A DNA stretch of 64,000 nucleotides from HGM11368 sp051883455 (GTDB lineage Bacteria > Bacillota > Clostridia > Christensenellales > UBA3700): assembly GCA_051883455.1 (NCBI GenBank), contig JBJETT010000004.1:1-64000 (forward strand), read 5' to 3'. Positions within the stretch are counted from its first letter, which is position 1. The number at the start of each line of letters is the position of its first letter. A program made the translations under genes and the position numbers. The notes beneath the pieces were generated by a model that was given only the letters and a program-made list of their open reading frames with translations, was not told the origin of the DNA and made no database searches. Positions 1-7,980 of this stretch are shown piece after piece.

Positions 1-84
1 TTAGTTAGAATGCGACTTGTATTTAAGCGCTGTGCTAAGGAAATGATACGTCTAATGAAATACGAGAAATTTGTATGCTAAAAA

Positions 85-101
85 CTCGATACGTGTCGAT
101 A
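85..101. repeat. Intergenic palindromic motif, copy 1
   Basis: CTCGATACGTGTCGATA lies in the non-coding stretch before the first gene. It belongs to a family of at least seven intergenic copies built around CGATACGTRTCG (other copies near 8.7, 20.7, 23.7, 32.2, 36.0 and 60.7 kb). Its function is unknown; the near-perfect dyad could be a protein site or a small RNA stem. Confidence 0.6.
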
Positions 102-236
102 TTTTGCGAAAACACGTTATTTGCTTTTAGTTTTCAGTTGTTCTAGTGGCGTGATAACGACGATAAAGTATGGCAATTTGTTGACGAATATTTTACGCAA
201 GAAAAGCGTTGACTAGGTTTATTTTTTGTTTGTCTA

Positions 237-265
237 TTTACTTTATCTTTTTATTATGGTATAAT
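237..265 (+). promoter_or_regulatory. Sigma-A promoter of the first two-component operon
   Basis: TTTACT at 237-242 and TATAAT at 260-265 are 17 bp apart, and TG at 257-258 gives an extended -10. The predicted transcript starts near 272 and carries the GAGGTG ribosome-binding site at 279-284. The rest of 1-236 shows no gene, only the palindromic motif and AT-rich sequence. Confidence 0.65.
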
Positions 266-288
266 ATAAAAGTTAATTGAGGTGCACT

Positions 289-987
289 ATGCAATACAAT
301 ATTTTTATAGTTGAGGACGATAAAAGCATTAGAGATATGTACGAAATGGCTTTTTCGCAAGAAGAGTTTAATATCTCTACGTTTGTTATGGCAGAGACGA
401 TGTTTGACTGTCTCAACAAATATAGCGCCGATTTGATTATACTTGACTTGATGTTGCCGGGTATGGACGGCTTGAGCGCCCTCAAAAAGATAAAAGAAGA
501 CAAAAACACGCAAGATATCCCGGTAATTATCGTGTCTGCAAAGGGTGACGAGGCTATCAAGGTCAAGGGACTCGACATGGGCGCCGACGATTATATCGAA
601 AAGCCTTTTGGAATGTTCGAGCTCGTTGCAAGAGTCAAAGCTAATTTGCGCAAAGTCGGTGGCAAGGGCGAAAATAAGATTATTGCTTACAACGATATCG
701 TTATCAACGACGATGAGCATATCGTGACAGTTGGCGGACAACAAGTCAATTTGACGCTCAAAGAGTACAAATTGTTACAGCTTTTGATGCAAAATATTGA
801 TAAAGTCGTGGATAGAGAAACGATTTTGCGAAAGGTGTGGGACTACGAATATTTTGGCGAAACCCGCACGCTGGATATGCATATCAAGTCACTGAGAAGC
901 AAGCTTGAAGAGTTTACTCCAATCAAATACATAGCAACTGTGAGAGGCGTAGGCTACAAGTTTTGCAAAGTGAACTATGAAAAATAA
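289..987 (+). CDS. OmpR/PhoB-family response regulator (copy 1)
   Basis: A 232-residue DNA-binding response regulator. The receiver domain (about residues 1-120) has the acidic pair EDD near the N-terminus, phospho-acceptor Asp53 in LILDLMLP-like context and the conserved Lys in EKPF. The C-terminal winged helix (about 130-228) ends with the typical RTLDMHIKSLRSKL and VRGVGYKF motifs of the OmpR/PhoB class. I chose ATG 289 over an upstream in-frame TTG at 277 because GAGGTG sits 4-9 bases before it. The gene overlaps the following kinase by 11 bp, so the pair is a cognate two-component system. It resembles PhoB/PhoP and the second regulator near 17.5 kb, but nothing nearby fixes the signal it senses. 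Confidence 0.93.
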   Translation: MQYNIFIVEDDKSIRDMYEMAFSQEEFNISTFVMAETMFDCLNKYSADLIILDLMLPGMDGLSALKKIKEDKNTQDIPVIIVSAKGDEAIKVKGLDMGADDYIEKPFGMFELVARVKANLRKVGGKGENKIIAYNDIVINDDEHIVTVGGQQVNLTLKEYKLLQLLMQNIDKVVDRETILRKVWDYEYFGETRTLDMHIKSLRSKLEEFTPIKYIATVRGVGYKFCKVNYEK

Positions 988-2719
988 ACTGCTATTAAAA
1001 ATAGTTATCGTAACCACCATTGCTTTGCTGATTAGCACCGGCATAAGCATTGGTGTTTTATATTATATCAATCTTACCACAGTCAGGGACAATCTTACCA
1101 AAGCCAGCGACACGATAGCCTCGGATATCGTATCTATGAGCGACAGGAACGAGTTGCAAGAATACATTTCCGACGTCAACAATCATATTGTCGGCGTTTG
1201 CGTATTGGACGGCAACGATAATATCATTGCTAACTCTATAGAATACGGCTTGCTCAGCGACGAAATGCTCAAAAACAAGCTGTGTAAAATCACGAGAGAA
1301 AAGCAAACTTTTAGTTATATAAAACAATTACGTAGAGATGGAAAGACGGTCTTAGTCAAATGCACCTTGGTGAGCAACCCTGCGATAGACCCATCGCAAG
1401 AACTCATTGTGATGACGAGTACCGTATTTTTTTACAACAGTAATATGATGAGGATTGTAATAATATTCGGTTTGGCAGTACTATTGGTAGTTTTTGTCGG
1501 AGCAAATATTATCATCAATTCTGCAATCAAAGTTGCCGTAGAGCCTATAGGAGAGGTAGGCAATTCGTTGAAAGAAATCGTCAATGGCAATTACAAAAAA
1601 GCAAATATCGTCTCGTACGGCGACGAAGAGATAGACAATCTATTTGGTCAGATAGGCGAAATAAGCGACCAAATATCCAATTCGGTGGTAGAACTTAGAC
1701 AAGAGCAGTCTAAGTCGAGATTTTTGCTCAAAGCAGTCAATCAGGGCGTTATGGCTATAAGCAAGATGGGTACGGTAATGCTTACAAACAACGTAGTTAA
1801 CGCTATATTTGAGCAGGACGACTTGTCGGGCGCAAGCGTAGAAGAATTTTTCACCCCCGAAGACGTGGCGACTATAAAACAAGCCGTCGTCAACAAGAGT
1901 AAAGTCGAGGTTTTCGTAGAGCGAAACGGCAAAATATATCTCGTTGAGGCCGTACCGTTTGACGACGAGAGCGAATTAGAGTTTAGTAATATCAAAATGA
2001 TTTTGGTCTTTACCGACGTAACGCAAGCCTTCAACGCCGAAAAAATTAGAAACGAGTTTTTTGCCAATGCATCGCACGAGCTCAAGACACCGCTTACTGC
2101 GATAGTAGGTTATTCCGAAATCTTGCAGATGCACTCCGACCCTAAGACTATAGACAAATGCGCTAGCGAAATCAACAAAAATGCTCAAAAGATGAGGGAA
2201 CTTATCAACGATATGCTCAAATTGAGCCGTCTCGAAGCCCAACCGAAGTTGGAAGAGAGCAAGAAGTTTGAATTGTTGCAACTTTGCAAAAAGACGGTAG
2301 AGGAGCAAAAAGATGTGGCTGACAATAAGAAAGTCAGCGTGAGAGTAGAGGGTGAAGAGGCGTATATCGTCGGCAAAGAGGATATGATAAAGACCGTAAT
2401 CGAAAACCTACTCAACAACGCTATCAAGTACAACAAAGAGGACGGCAAAGTCGTTGTAAAAGTGCAAAACAACGACAACTCGGTAGTTTTGAGCGTTGCG
2501 GACAACGGAATAGGAATTGCCAAAGAGCATCACGATAGGCTATTTGAGAGATTTTATAAGGTAGACGAGGCTAGGACGAGAACGGAAGAATCTTCTACAG
2601 GCTTGGGACTAGCAATCGTCAAACATATTTTACAGATGCACGACGCCAAAATTGCCGTAGAAAGCCAGCTAGGCGTTGGTACTAAGATGACGGTGACCTT
2701 CAAAAAAGCACTAGATTAG
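977..2719 (+). CDS. PhoR-like sensor histidine kinase (copy 1)
   Basis: A 580-residue membrane sensor kinase. It has membrane segments at about 5-31 and 157-181 flanking a roughly 125-residue extracytoplasmic domain, then HAMP (about 180-235), PAS (about 245-345), HisKA with phospho-acceptor His367 in ASHELKTPLTA, and HATPase with N box ENLLNNAIKYN, G1 DNGIGI and G2 STGLGLAIVKH. This domain order is that of PhoR/WalK-type kinases. It overlaps the response regulator gene by 11 bp and will phosphorylate it. The PhoR resemblance comes from architecture only; the phosphate operon has its own kinase of the same design 15 kb downstream, so this copy may sense something else. Confidence 0.93.
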   Translation: MKNKLLLKIVIVTTIALLISTGISIGVLYYINLTTVRDNLTKASDTIASDIVSMSDRNELQEYISDVNNHIVGVCVLDGNDNIIANSIEYGLLSDEMLKNKLCKITREKQTFSYIKQLRRDGKTVLVKCTLVSNPAIDPSQELIVMTSTVFFYNSNMMRIVIIFGLAVLLVVFVGANIIINSAIKVAVEPIGEVGNSLKEIVNGNYKKANIVSYGDEEIDNLFGQIGEISDQISNSVVELRQEQSKSRFLLKAVNQGVMAISKMGTVMLTNNVVNAIFEQDDLSGASVEEFFTPEDVATIKQAVVNKSKVEVFVERNGKIYLVEAVPFDDESELEFSNIKMILVFTDVTQAFNAEKIRNEFFANASHELKTPLTAIVGYSEILQMHSDPKTIDKCASEINKNAQKMRELINDMLKLSRLEAQPKLEESKKFELLQLCKKTVEEQKDVADNKKVSVRVEGEEAYIVGKEDMIKTVIENLLNNAIKYNKEDGKVVVKVQNNDNSVVLSVADNGIGIAKEHHDRLFERFYKVDEARTRTEESSTGLGLAIVKHILQMHDAKIAVESQLGVGTKMTVTFKKALD

Positions 2720-2874
2720 AATATAAAGGGTTGGCTACAAGTACTCTCAATACGAAAGCTGTCGTTATTATTAAGTTGCGACGTGTCGTGTGCTAGGGTA
2801 TACAAAAAGCCGTGCAACAATGTCGTGTCATAGCATATATAATATTAGCTAAATGCATACTAATACAAAAAAAT

Positions 2875-2903
2875 AGGAAGAGCCGTTAGACTCTTCCTTT
2901 TTG
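2875..2903. terminator. Bidirectional terminator
   Basis: AGGAAGAG (2875-2882) and CTCTTCCT (2891-2898) form an 8-bp stem with an 8-base loop, with A-rich sequence before and TTTTT after. It sits between two convergent genes and can stop transcription from both sides. Confidence 0.85.
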
Positions 2904-2914
2904 CTAGTTATCAA

Positions 2915-4996
2915 TTAAGCCGTTGGGTCCTCAATGTAATTGATTTTAGCTGCGGCAACTTTGAGGAATTCGCCGTCCTTTTGAGCCGCCTCCAAGCTTC
3001 TATTTGGCATGCCCGAACCAAAGACTTTGTTGTCAGGAGTCATCAATTTGTAGGTGAAATAGCCGTTGGCGTCTTTTCCGTAAATTATACTACCTTGATC
3101 GACTGCTTTGCGCAACGTTTCGATTTGTCTAGCTCTAGGTCTAATCTTGTAACCTTCGGAGACGAATACCGTAACGCCTTGCTTGTCTTTGATGACAAAT
3201 CTAAACGGTTTAACCAACTCGTTAGGGATTTGTTCAACGACAAATTTACCTACCTTAGGGTCAATCTTATCGCCGAAAAGTTTGATAATGGTTACGGCTT
3301 TGTCATTGTTGACCATTGTAATTGGCGCAAAGTTGGATATCGTGTTGGCAGGGGTAGCTTTGGCTTGTGTAGAAATTGCCTTAGCTTGGCTTGCCTTTTT
3401 GGTCTTGGCGTTGGCAGGACGGCTAGACGGTGCTTTGATAAGGTTTGCTTTCTTTGCAACAGGCGCTTTTTTGGTTGTCGAAGGTTTGATAACAGGAGCA
3501 CTTGAGGTAAGTGTAGCTTGTATCTTGTTGGAAGGAGTAGGGGCTTGTTCTGCCGCAACTTCTTGTGCTACAGGCTCTGGGGTAGGCTCTTCGACCTTTT
3601 CCTCAACGACAGGCTCGCTAGTAGGCTCTTCAGCCTTTTCTTCAACGACAGGCTCTGGAACAGGCTCTTCGACCTTTTCCTCAACGACAGGCTCGGTAGT
3701 AGGCTCTTCAGCCTTTTCTTCAACGACAGGCTCTGGGGTAGGCTCTTCGACCTTTTCTTCAGCAACAGGCTCAGGAGCAGGCTCTTCAACCTTTNNNNNN
3801 NNNNNNNNNNNNNNNNNNNNNNNNNNNNNNNNNNNNNNNNNNNNNNNNNNNNNNNNNNNNNNNNNNNNNNNNNNNNNNNNNNNNNNNNNNNNNNCAGGAG
3901 CAGGCTCTTCAACCTTTTCTTCAACGACAGGCTCAGGAGCAGGCTCTTCGACCTTTTCTTCAGCAACAGGCTCAGGAGCAGGCTCTTCAACCTTTTCTTC
4001 AACGACAGGCTCAGGAGCAGGCTCTTCAACCTTTTCTTCAACGACAGGCTCAGGAGCAGGCTCTTCAACCTTTTCTTCAACGACAGGCTCAGGAGCAGGC
4101 TCTTCAGCCGTTTCTTCAGCTACAGGCTCAGGAGCAGGCTCTTCGACCGTTTCTTCAGCTACAGGCTCGGTAGCAGGCTCTTCAATCTTTTCTTCAGCTA
4201 CAGGCTCTGGAGCGGGTTCTTCAGCCTTTTCTTCAGCTACAGGCTCAGTAGTAGGCTCTTCAACCTTTTCTTCAACGACAGGCTCGGTAGCAGGCTCTTC
4301 AACCTTTTCTTCAACGACCGGCTCAGGGGTAGGCTCCTCGACCTTTTCTTCAAACATTTCGTCTAGAACGTCGTCCATATCAAGGTCGTCAAAGTTGACC
4401 TCTTTTTCGTATCTATCGGATACGGGAACTTCGATTTCCTCTTCAGGTTGTTTCTCTTCGGCTTGCTGAGTTTCTTCGGCGTTCTCTGCGTTTTCTTCTG
4501 GCTGTTCTGCAGTCGTTTCCTTAGCTTCTTCGTTTTCCTCGCAGTTTTCTTCTATAGTCGTTTCGTTGACTTCTACGCCCGTGGTATTGTCTACAGGGGC
4601 TTCTTGTTTAGTCGCAAAGAGTTGTTCTGCCAATTCTTCGATAGGCGTGGCAGCTGACTCGGGGTTAGGAATATCTTTATTTTCTACATAGGCAGGAGTA
4701 GGGTTCTTGTATTGCTTTTTGGACATTGCGTACTTAATTTGAACGTCCTTGACAATCTCGTCTGCGTTGTTGAGTTCGGAGTGAGAAACACGCTTTTTGC
4801 TCAAAGCGCCAACGATAATAGCACCGATAATGAATATACCGACTACTATTGCTAGCAAAGACCACATAGGAAGTGTGAGCGGACCGATGACGATGTCACC
4901 CATGAGAATGGTCTTTATCATTTCAAGAAAGTCGCCGGAAGAAGCCTCTTCGGCGGTTTTTGCAACTGTTGTAGATAACAAAGCGCTAGATAACAT
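2915..4996 (-). CDS. Membrane-anchored Glu/Pro repeat protein with DUF1508-like C-terminus
   Basis: An approximately 693-codon reading frame interrupted by an assembly gap, so the true length is unknown. The N-terminus has one membrane segment (about 43-66), followed by an acidic Glu-rich region and a tandem array of 13-residue units of the type VEEPAPEPVVEEK. The last 130 or so residues, after an Ala/Lys/Pro linker, carry a GKFVVEQ...FRFVIKDKQG...SEGYKIR pattern resembling the DUF1508 (YegP) fold, possibly two copies. The layout fits a membrane-tethered extended stalk presenting a small globular domain. ATG at 4996 has GGGAGT just upstream and an ATTATA (reverse TATAAT) at 5016-5021. Function is not known; the DUF1508 call is by eye. 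Confidence 0.75.
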   Translation of the reverse strand: MLSSALLSTTVAKTAEEASSGDFLEMIKTILMGDIVIGPLTLPMWSLLAIVVGIFIIGAIIVGALSKKRVSHSELNNADEIVKDVQIKYAMSKKQYKNPTPAYVENKDIPNPESAATPIEELAEQLFATKQEAPVDNTTGVEVNETTIEENCEENEEAKETTAEQPEENAENAEETQQAEEKQPEEEIEVPVSDRYEKEVNFDDLDMDDVLDEMFEEKVEEPTPEPVVEEKVEEPATEPVVEEKVEEPTTEPVAEEKAEEPAPEPVAEEKIEEPATEPVAEETVEEPAPEPVAEETAEEPAPEPVVEEKVEEPAPEPVVEEKVEEPAPEPVVEEKVEEPAPEPVAEEKVEEPAPEPVVEEKVEEPAPXXXXXXXXXXXXXXXXXXXXXXXXXXXXXXXXXXKVEEPAPEPVAEEKVEEPTPEPVVEEKAEEPTTEPVVEEKVEEPVPEPVVEEKAEEPTSEPVVEEKVEEPTPEPVAQEVAAEQAPTPSNKIQATLTSSAPVIKPSTTKKAPVAKKANLIKAPSSRPANAKTKKASQAKAISTQAKATPANTISNFAPITMVNNDKAVTIIKLFGDKIDPKVGKFVVEQIPNELVKPFRFVIKDKQGVTVFVSEGYKIRPRARQIETLRKAVDQGSIIYGKDANGYFTYKLMTPDNKVFGSGMPNRSLEAAQKDGEFLKVAAAKINYIEDPTA
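3557..4342 (-). repeat. 39-bp tandem repeat encoding (V/A)EEPxPEPVxEE(K/T)
   Basis: About 17 visible copies of a 13-codon unit, 11 complete copies on the 5' side of the coding strand and 5-6 on the far side of the N run. Units differ mainly at positions 1, 5, 6, 10 and 13. The array is the reason the assembly broke here; the copy number in the real genome is undetermined. Confidence 0.95.
3795..3894. other. Assembly gap (100 N)
   Basis: Exactly 100 Ns, the conventional placeholder for a gap of unknown size, lying inside the 39-bp tandem repeat. The coding frame agrees on both sides, but with an arbitrary gap length that is not proof of continuity. Confidence 0.98.
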
Positions 4997-5176
4997 AATG
5001 TACTCCCAAATTTTATTATATCTATTTTAGCATATTATTTATGTTTTGTAAATATATAAAAATTTTTAAAGAACAAAAAAATTTCTCAAAATTAAGTTTT
5101 GCAGTAGTATAAGGATATTTTTTGTTATTTTTGGTACTTTTTATTGCATATTGTTGTCAATGAGGTTAAAATATAT

Positions 5177-5890
5177 ATGATAAATTCCGTTGTGCTTGCT
5201 TTGGCAAGTGGAGTAGTTGCAACATTTTTGGGCATAATATTCGCTCTTTTGGTGAGAGCCAAAGAGCAGTCGCAATTGAACGCGGTGCTCAGCTTTTCGG
5301 CAGGCTTTATGCTAGCCATGGTAGTGTTTGATATGTTGCCGTGCGCTATAGGTCAGTCAAACGTAGTCGTGGTTGCTTTATCGCTGATTATATCGCTAGT
5401 GATAATAGCGCTTGTGGCAAGGCTCATCGACGGCAAGGTGCAGTCCAAAGCTCAAGGTCGTCCCGACTACGGTACGGGGATAATAATTTTGCTGGCAATG
5501 TCTTTGCACGATTTGCCCGAAGGTATTGCTTTGGGTGCACTCGAGACGCTAAAGATGAGCACTGCTTTTACGATATTGCTGGCGTCGCACAACGTGATAG
5601 AGGGCGTGGCTATAGGCGCAACGCTGAGAGCAAGCAAGTTTGAGAACAAAAGTGTGATAATCAGCGGGCTTTTGGCAGGGGCGCCAACCGTGCTAGGAGC
5701 AATAATCGGCTACGGAGTATCGGGCATCTCCAAGACCTTTTTGGCAATATCGTTGGCGGTTGCGTCGGGAGCAATGCTCTTCGTAGTATTCAAAGAACTG
5801 CTAAAGGACATCTACCGTGACGGAGAGAAGTCTTGGGCGGGCGTATTAGTAGGAACTATAATAGGAATGATAACTGTATTCGTGGTATAA
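5177..5890 (+). CDS. ZIP-family divalent metal transporter
   Basis: A polytopic membrane protein of 237 residues with about eight hydrophobic segments. The two ZIP signature motifs are present: SLHDLPEGIALGA (HxxPEG, helix 4) and ASHNVIEGVAIGA (HNxxEG, helix 5), which line the metal path in ZupT/ZIP proteins. Transport of zinc or another divalent cation into the cytoplasm is inferred from the family. I chose ATG 5177, preceded by GAGGTT at 5162-5167, over an upstream in-frame TTG at 5144. It runs directly into the tsaC-like gene, whose ATG follows its stop codon with no spacer, so the two are co-transcribed. Confidence 0.88.
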   Translation: MINSVVLALASGVVATFLGIIFALLVRAKEQSQLNAVLSFSAGFMLAMVVFDMLPCAIGQSNVVVVALSLIISLVIIALVARLIDGKVQSKAQGRPDYGTGIIILLAMSLHDLPEGIALGALETLKMSTAFTILLASHNVIEGVAIGATLRASKFENKSVIISGLLAGAPTVLGAIIGYGVSGISKTFLAISLAVASGAMLFVVFKELLKDIYRDGEKSWAGVLVGTIIGMITVFVV

Positions 5891-6874
5891 ATGAAAACGG
5901 AAGTATTACAAGGAAAAACTGCACTAAAAAGAGCAAGCGAGCTCATCTGTCAAGGTGAGGTCGTCGCCTTTCCTACCGAGACTGTCTACGGCTTGGGTGC
6001 CAACGCCTTCGATAGAGAAGCCGTAGCCAAAATATTCGTTGCCAAAGGTAGACCGGGCGACAATCCTTTGATAGTGCACGTAGCGGATAAATCGGACATA
6101 GCGCCACTCGTCGACTATATCAGCCCATACGCTCAAGCAATAATTGACAATTTTATGCCGGGACCTATCACCGTAATAATGCCCAAGTCAGACAAAGTGC
6201 CTGACAACGTCAGTGCAGGACTGTCGACGGTAGGTATAAGAATGCCTATGCACCCCGTGGCTAGGGACTTTATAAGAGAATGTGCCTTGCCTATTGCCGC
6301 ACCTTCCGCCAACACTTCCACGCATATTTCGCCTACCAGTGCCAAGCACGTATACGACGATATGAATGGCAAAATACCTCTCATCATCGACGGAGGCAGC
6401 TGCGATGTGGGCATAGAATCTACTATCATAGATACTACGACTGACGTGCCGACTATACTTAGACCGGGCGCAATTACGGCGCAAGACCTAGCCAAAGTGC
6501 TTGGACAAGTCGTCAACTTTACGGGAGAAGTCGTGGTGGCTAAAGCCCCCGGAATGAAGTACAAACACTACGCTCCGACTTGCGATATGGTGGTGGCCAA
6601 AGACCTAGAAAGAGCGCTCGTAGAGTATGACGAAAAATCAAAAAATTGTCGACCTGTATTGATTTGTTCGACTTTTTGGTGCCAAAAGGTCGGTGATAGA
6701 AGAGTGATAGACGTGGGGGATGACGACAAACAAGTTGCCCGCAATATATACGGCGCAATGCACGAGGCGCAAGAGACAGCCGACTACATAATATGTCAAG
6801 ACTTCGGTGATAGCGGAGTGATGATGTCGGTGATGAATAGAGTAATCAAAGCTAGCGGAGGAAAGAGGATATGA
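5891..6874 (+). CDS. ywlC: L-threonylcarbamoyladenylate synthase (Sua5/YwlC type)
   Basis: This enzyme makes threonylcarbamoyl-AMP from threonine, bicarbonate and ATP, the first step of t6A37 modification of ANN-decoding tRNAs. The 327 residues match the long Sua5 form: a YrdC domain (about 1-200, with FPTETVYGLGANA, KGRPGDNPLIVH and SANTS motifs) plus the C-terminal Sua5 domain (about 215-327, starting after SPG-like APGMKYKHYAP). It begins immediately at the stop of the ZIP gene and overlaps the phosphatase gene by 4 bp (ATGA). The order Sua5, LMW phosphatase, RpiB matches the ywlC-ywlE-ywlF region of Bacillus. Confidence 0.95.
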   Translation: MKTEVLQGKTALKRASELICQGEVVAFPTETVYGLGANAFDREAVAKIFVAKGRPGDNPLIVHVADKSDIAPLVDYISPYAQAIIDNFMPGPITVIMPKSDKVPDNVSAGLSTVGIRMPMHPVARDFIRECALPIAAPSANTSTHISPTSAKHVYDDMNGKIPLIIDGGSCDVGIESTIIDTTTDVPTILRPGAITAQDLAKVLGQVVNFTGEVVVAKAPGMKYKHYAPTCDMVVAKDLERALVEYDEKSKNCRPVLICSTFWCQKVGDRRVIDVGDDDKQVARNIYGAMHEAQETADYIICQDFGDSGVMMSVMNRVIKASGGKRI

Positions 6875-7314
6875 AGATAGTTTTCGTATGCACGGGCAAT
6901 ACGTGTAGGTCGCCTTTAGCCCAAGCTATTGCTCAAAAATACGTTGAGGACAAAGGTTTGGATATAGAGGTTGACAGCGCGGGCTTGTCGTGCTCTTACG
7001 GACACGAGATGGCTGAGCATAGCAAAAAGATAATCGAGTCTATGGGTATTTTCTTTACTCATACCTCTCAACCCGTTACACAAAAAATGGTAGAGCTAAC
7101 CGATTATTTCGTCACCATGGAGAGGTGGCAAAAGGACGCGCTTATCCAAGTAACTCCAGGCAAGACTTATTGTGTAGCGGATTTTTCAGCCGAAGGCGAC
7201 GTAGACGACCCGTACGGACAGTCATTCCAAGTGTACAAAGCCACGGCGGACAAAATTGCAAGAGTTATGCCGACTATTATTGAAGGACTGATAAAGATAA
7301 ACGGCTCTAGGTAG
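6871..7314 (+). CDS. ywlE: Low-molecular-weight protein-tyrosine/arginine phosphatase
   Basis: A 147-residue cytoplasmic phosphatase. The P-loop CTGNTCRS at residues 7-14 gives the CX5R signature with nucleophile Cys7 and Arg13, and the general acid is Asp113 in the DDPYG loop. Thr in the P-loop (CTGNTCR) is the variant found in YwlE-type protein-arginine phosphatases, so dephosphorylation of phosphoarginine is a reasonable inference; whether an McsB kinase exists lies outside this window. The start overlaps the upstream Sua5 stop, so translation is probably coupled. Confidence 0.93.
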   Translation: MKIVFVCTGNTCRSPLAQAIAQKYVEDKGLDIEVDSAGLSCSYGHEMAEHSKKIIESMGIFFTHTSQPVTQKMVELTDYFVTMERWQKDALIQVTPGKTYCVADFSAEGDVDDPYGQSFQVYKATADKIARVMPTIIEGLIKINGSR

Positions 7315-7376
7315 AACTAAAACTGCGTGAGCTAAGTAGTTTATAGATAAATATATTATATTATACGGAGGACGAT

Positions 7377-7823
7377 ATGAAAATTGCTATAGGTTGCGAC
7401 CACGGCGGATATGTGCTCAAGCCTGCCATTGTCGAGATGCTCAACAAGAGAGAAATTGAGGTGATTGACTGCGGTTGTCAAGGAGAATCGGTAGATTATC
7501 CCGACTATGCACTCAAGGTAGCGGAGCTTGTGTCAAGCGGACAAGCCGACAAGGGAATAGTGCTTTGCGGTACGGGTATAGGAATATCTATTGCCGCCAA
7601 CAAAGTCAAAGGAATTAGAGCTGCGGTATGCCACGATGAGTTTACCGCGCAAATGTGCGCCGAGCACAACAACGCCAACGTTATTGCCTTGGGCGGTAGA
7701 GTGCTGAGCGTAGAAAAAGCGGTGAAAATGGTAGAGATTTGGCTAGATACCGAGTTTGGCGGAGGAAGACACGCTGGCAGAGTCGACAAAATAACCGCTA
7801 TAGAGAACAAGTATTTTAAATAA
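7377..7823 (+). CDS. rpiB: Ribose-5-phosphate isomerase B
   Basis: A 148-residue RpiB/LacAB-family sugar isomerase interconverting ribose-5-phosphate and ribulose-5-phosphate in the non-oxidative pentose phosphate pathway. The N-terminal GCDHGG motif and catalytic Cys64 in VLCGTGIG are in place, as is the anion-binding CHD...NNANVIALGGR segment. CGGAGGA lies at a good distance before ATG 7377. The 62-bp gap after the phosphatase gene contains AT-rich sequence but no clear terminator, so rpiB can share the upstream transcript as in other Bacillota. Confidence 0.95.
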   Translation: MKIAIGCDHGGYVLKPAIVEMLNKREIEVIDCGCQGESVDYPDYALKVAELVSSGQADKGIVLCGTGIGISIAANKVKGIRAAVCHDEFTAQMCAEHNNANVIALGGRVLSVEKAVKMVEIWLDTEFGGGRHAGRVDKITAIENKYFK

Positions 7824-7933
7824 TTGCAACCAGGGCAGTAGTTGGTAATAAATTTGGAAAATGTCCCTAACTAAAAAGCCTTGACGTAATTTTTGCAATA
7901 TTTTGGACAAACCGTCCTAATGAGGTTATAAAT

Positions 7934-7980
7934 CCTTCCTTCTTAGCATAGAGTTAGATTGAAAAGAAGGGAGGTTTTTT
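7934..7980 (+). promoter_or_regulatory. Hairpin plus U-tract burying the ribosome-binding site of the lipoprotein gene
   Basis: CCTTCCTTCTT (7934-7944) pairs with AAGAAGGGAGG (7964-7974), an 11-bp stem with one G-U pair and a 19-base loop. Six Ts follow and the ATG starts at 7981. The Shine-Dalgarno GGGAGG is the 3' arm of the stem. The element therefore looks like an intrinsic terminator of the rpiB transcript and at the same time a translation block for the next gene. A possible -35/-10 pair (TTGGAC 7903-7908, TATAAA 7927-7932, 18 bp) would start RNA inside the left arm. Confidence 0.7.

Noticed and set aside
3557..4342. CRISPR-like array
   Set aside because: The repeat is contiguous without spacers and encodes a periodic Glu/Pro peptide in frame.
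3183..4469. Long plus-strand reading frames (428 and 282 codons) opposite the repeat protein
   Set aside because: They are antisense images of the 39-bp repeat, which keeps several frames open; they have low-complexity Ser/Thr/Gly or Leu/Phe/Arg repeats and no ribosome-binding site.
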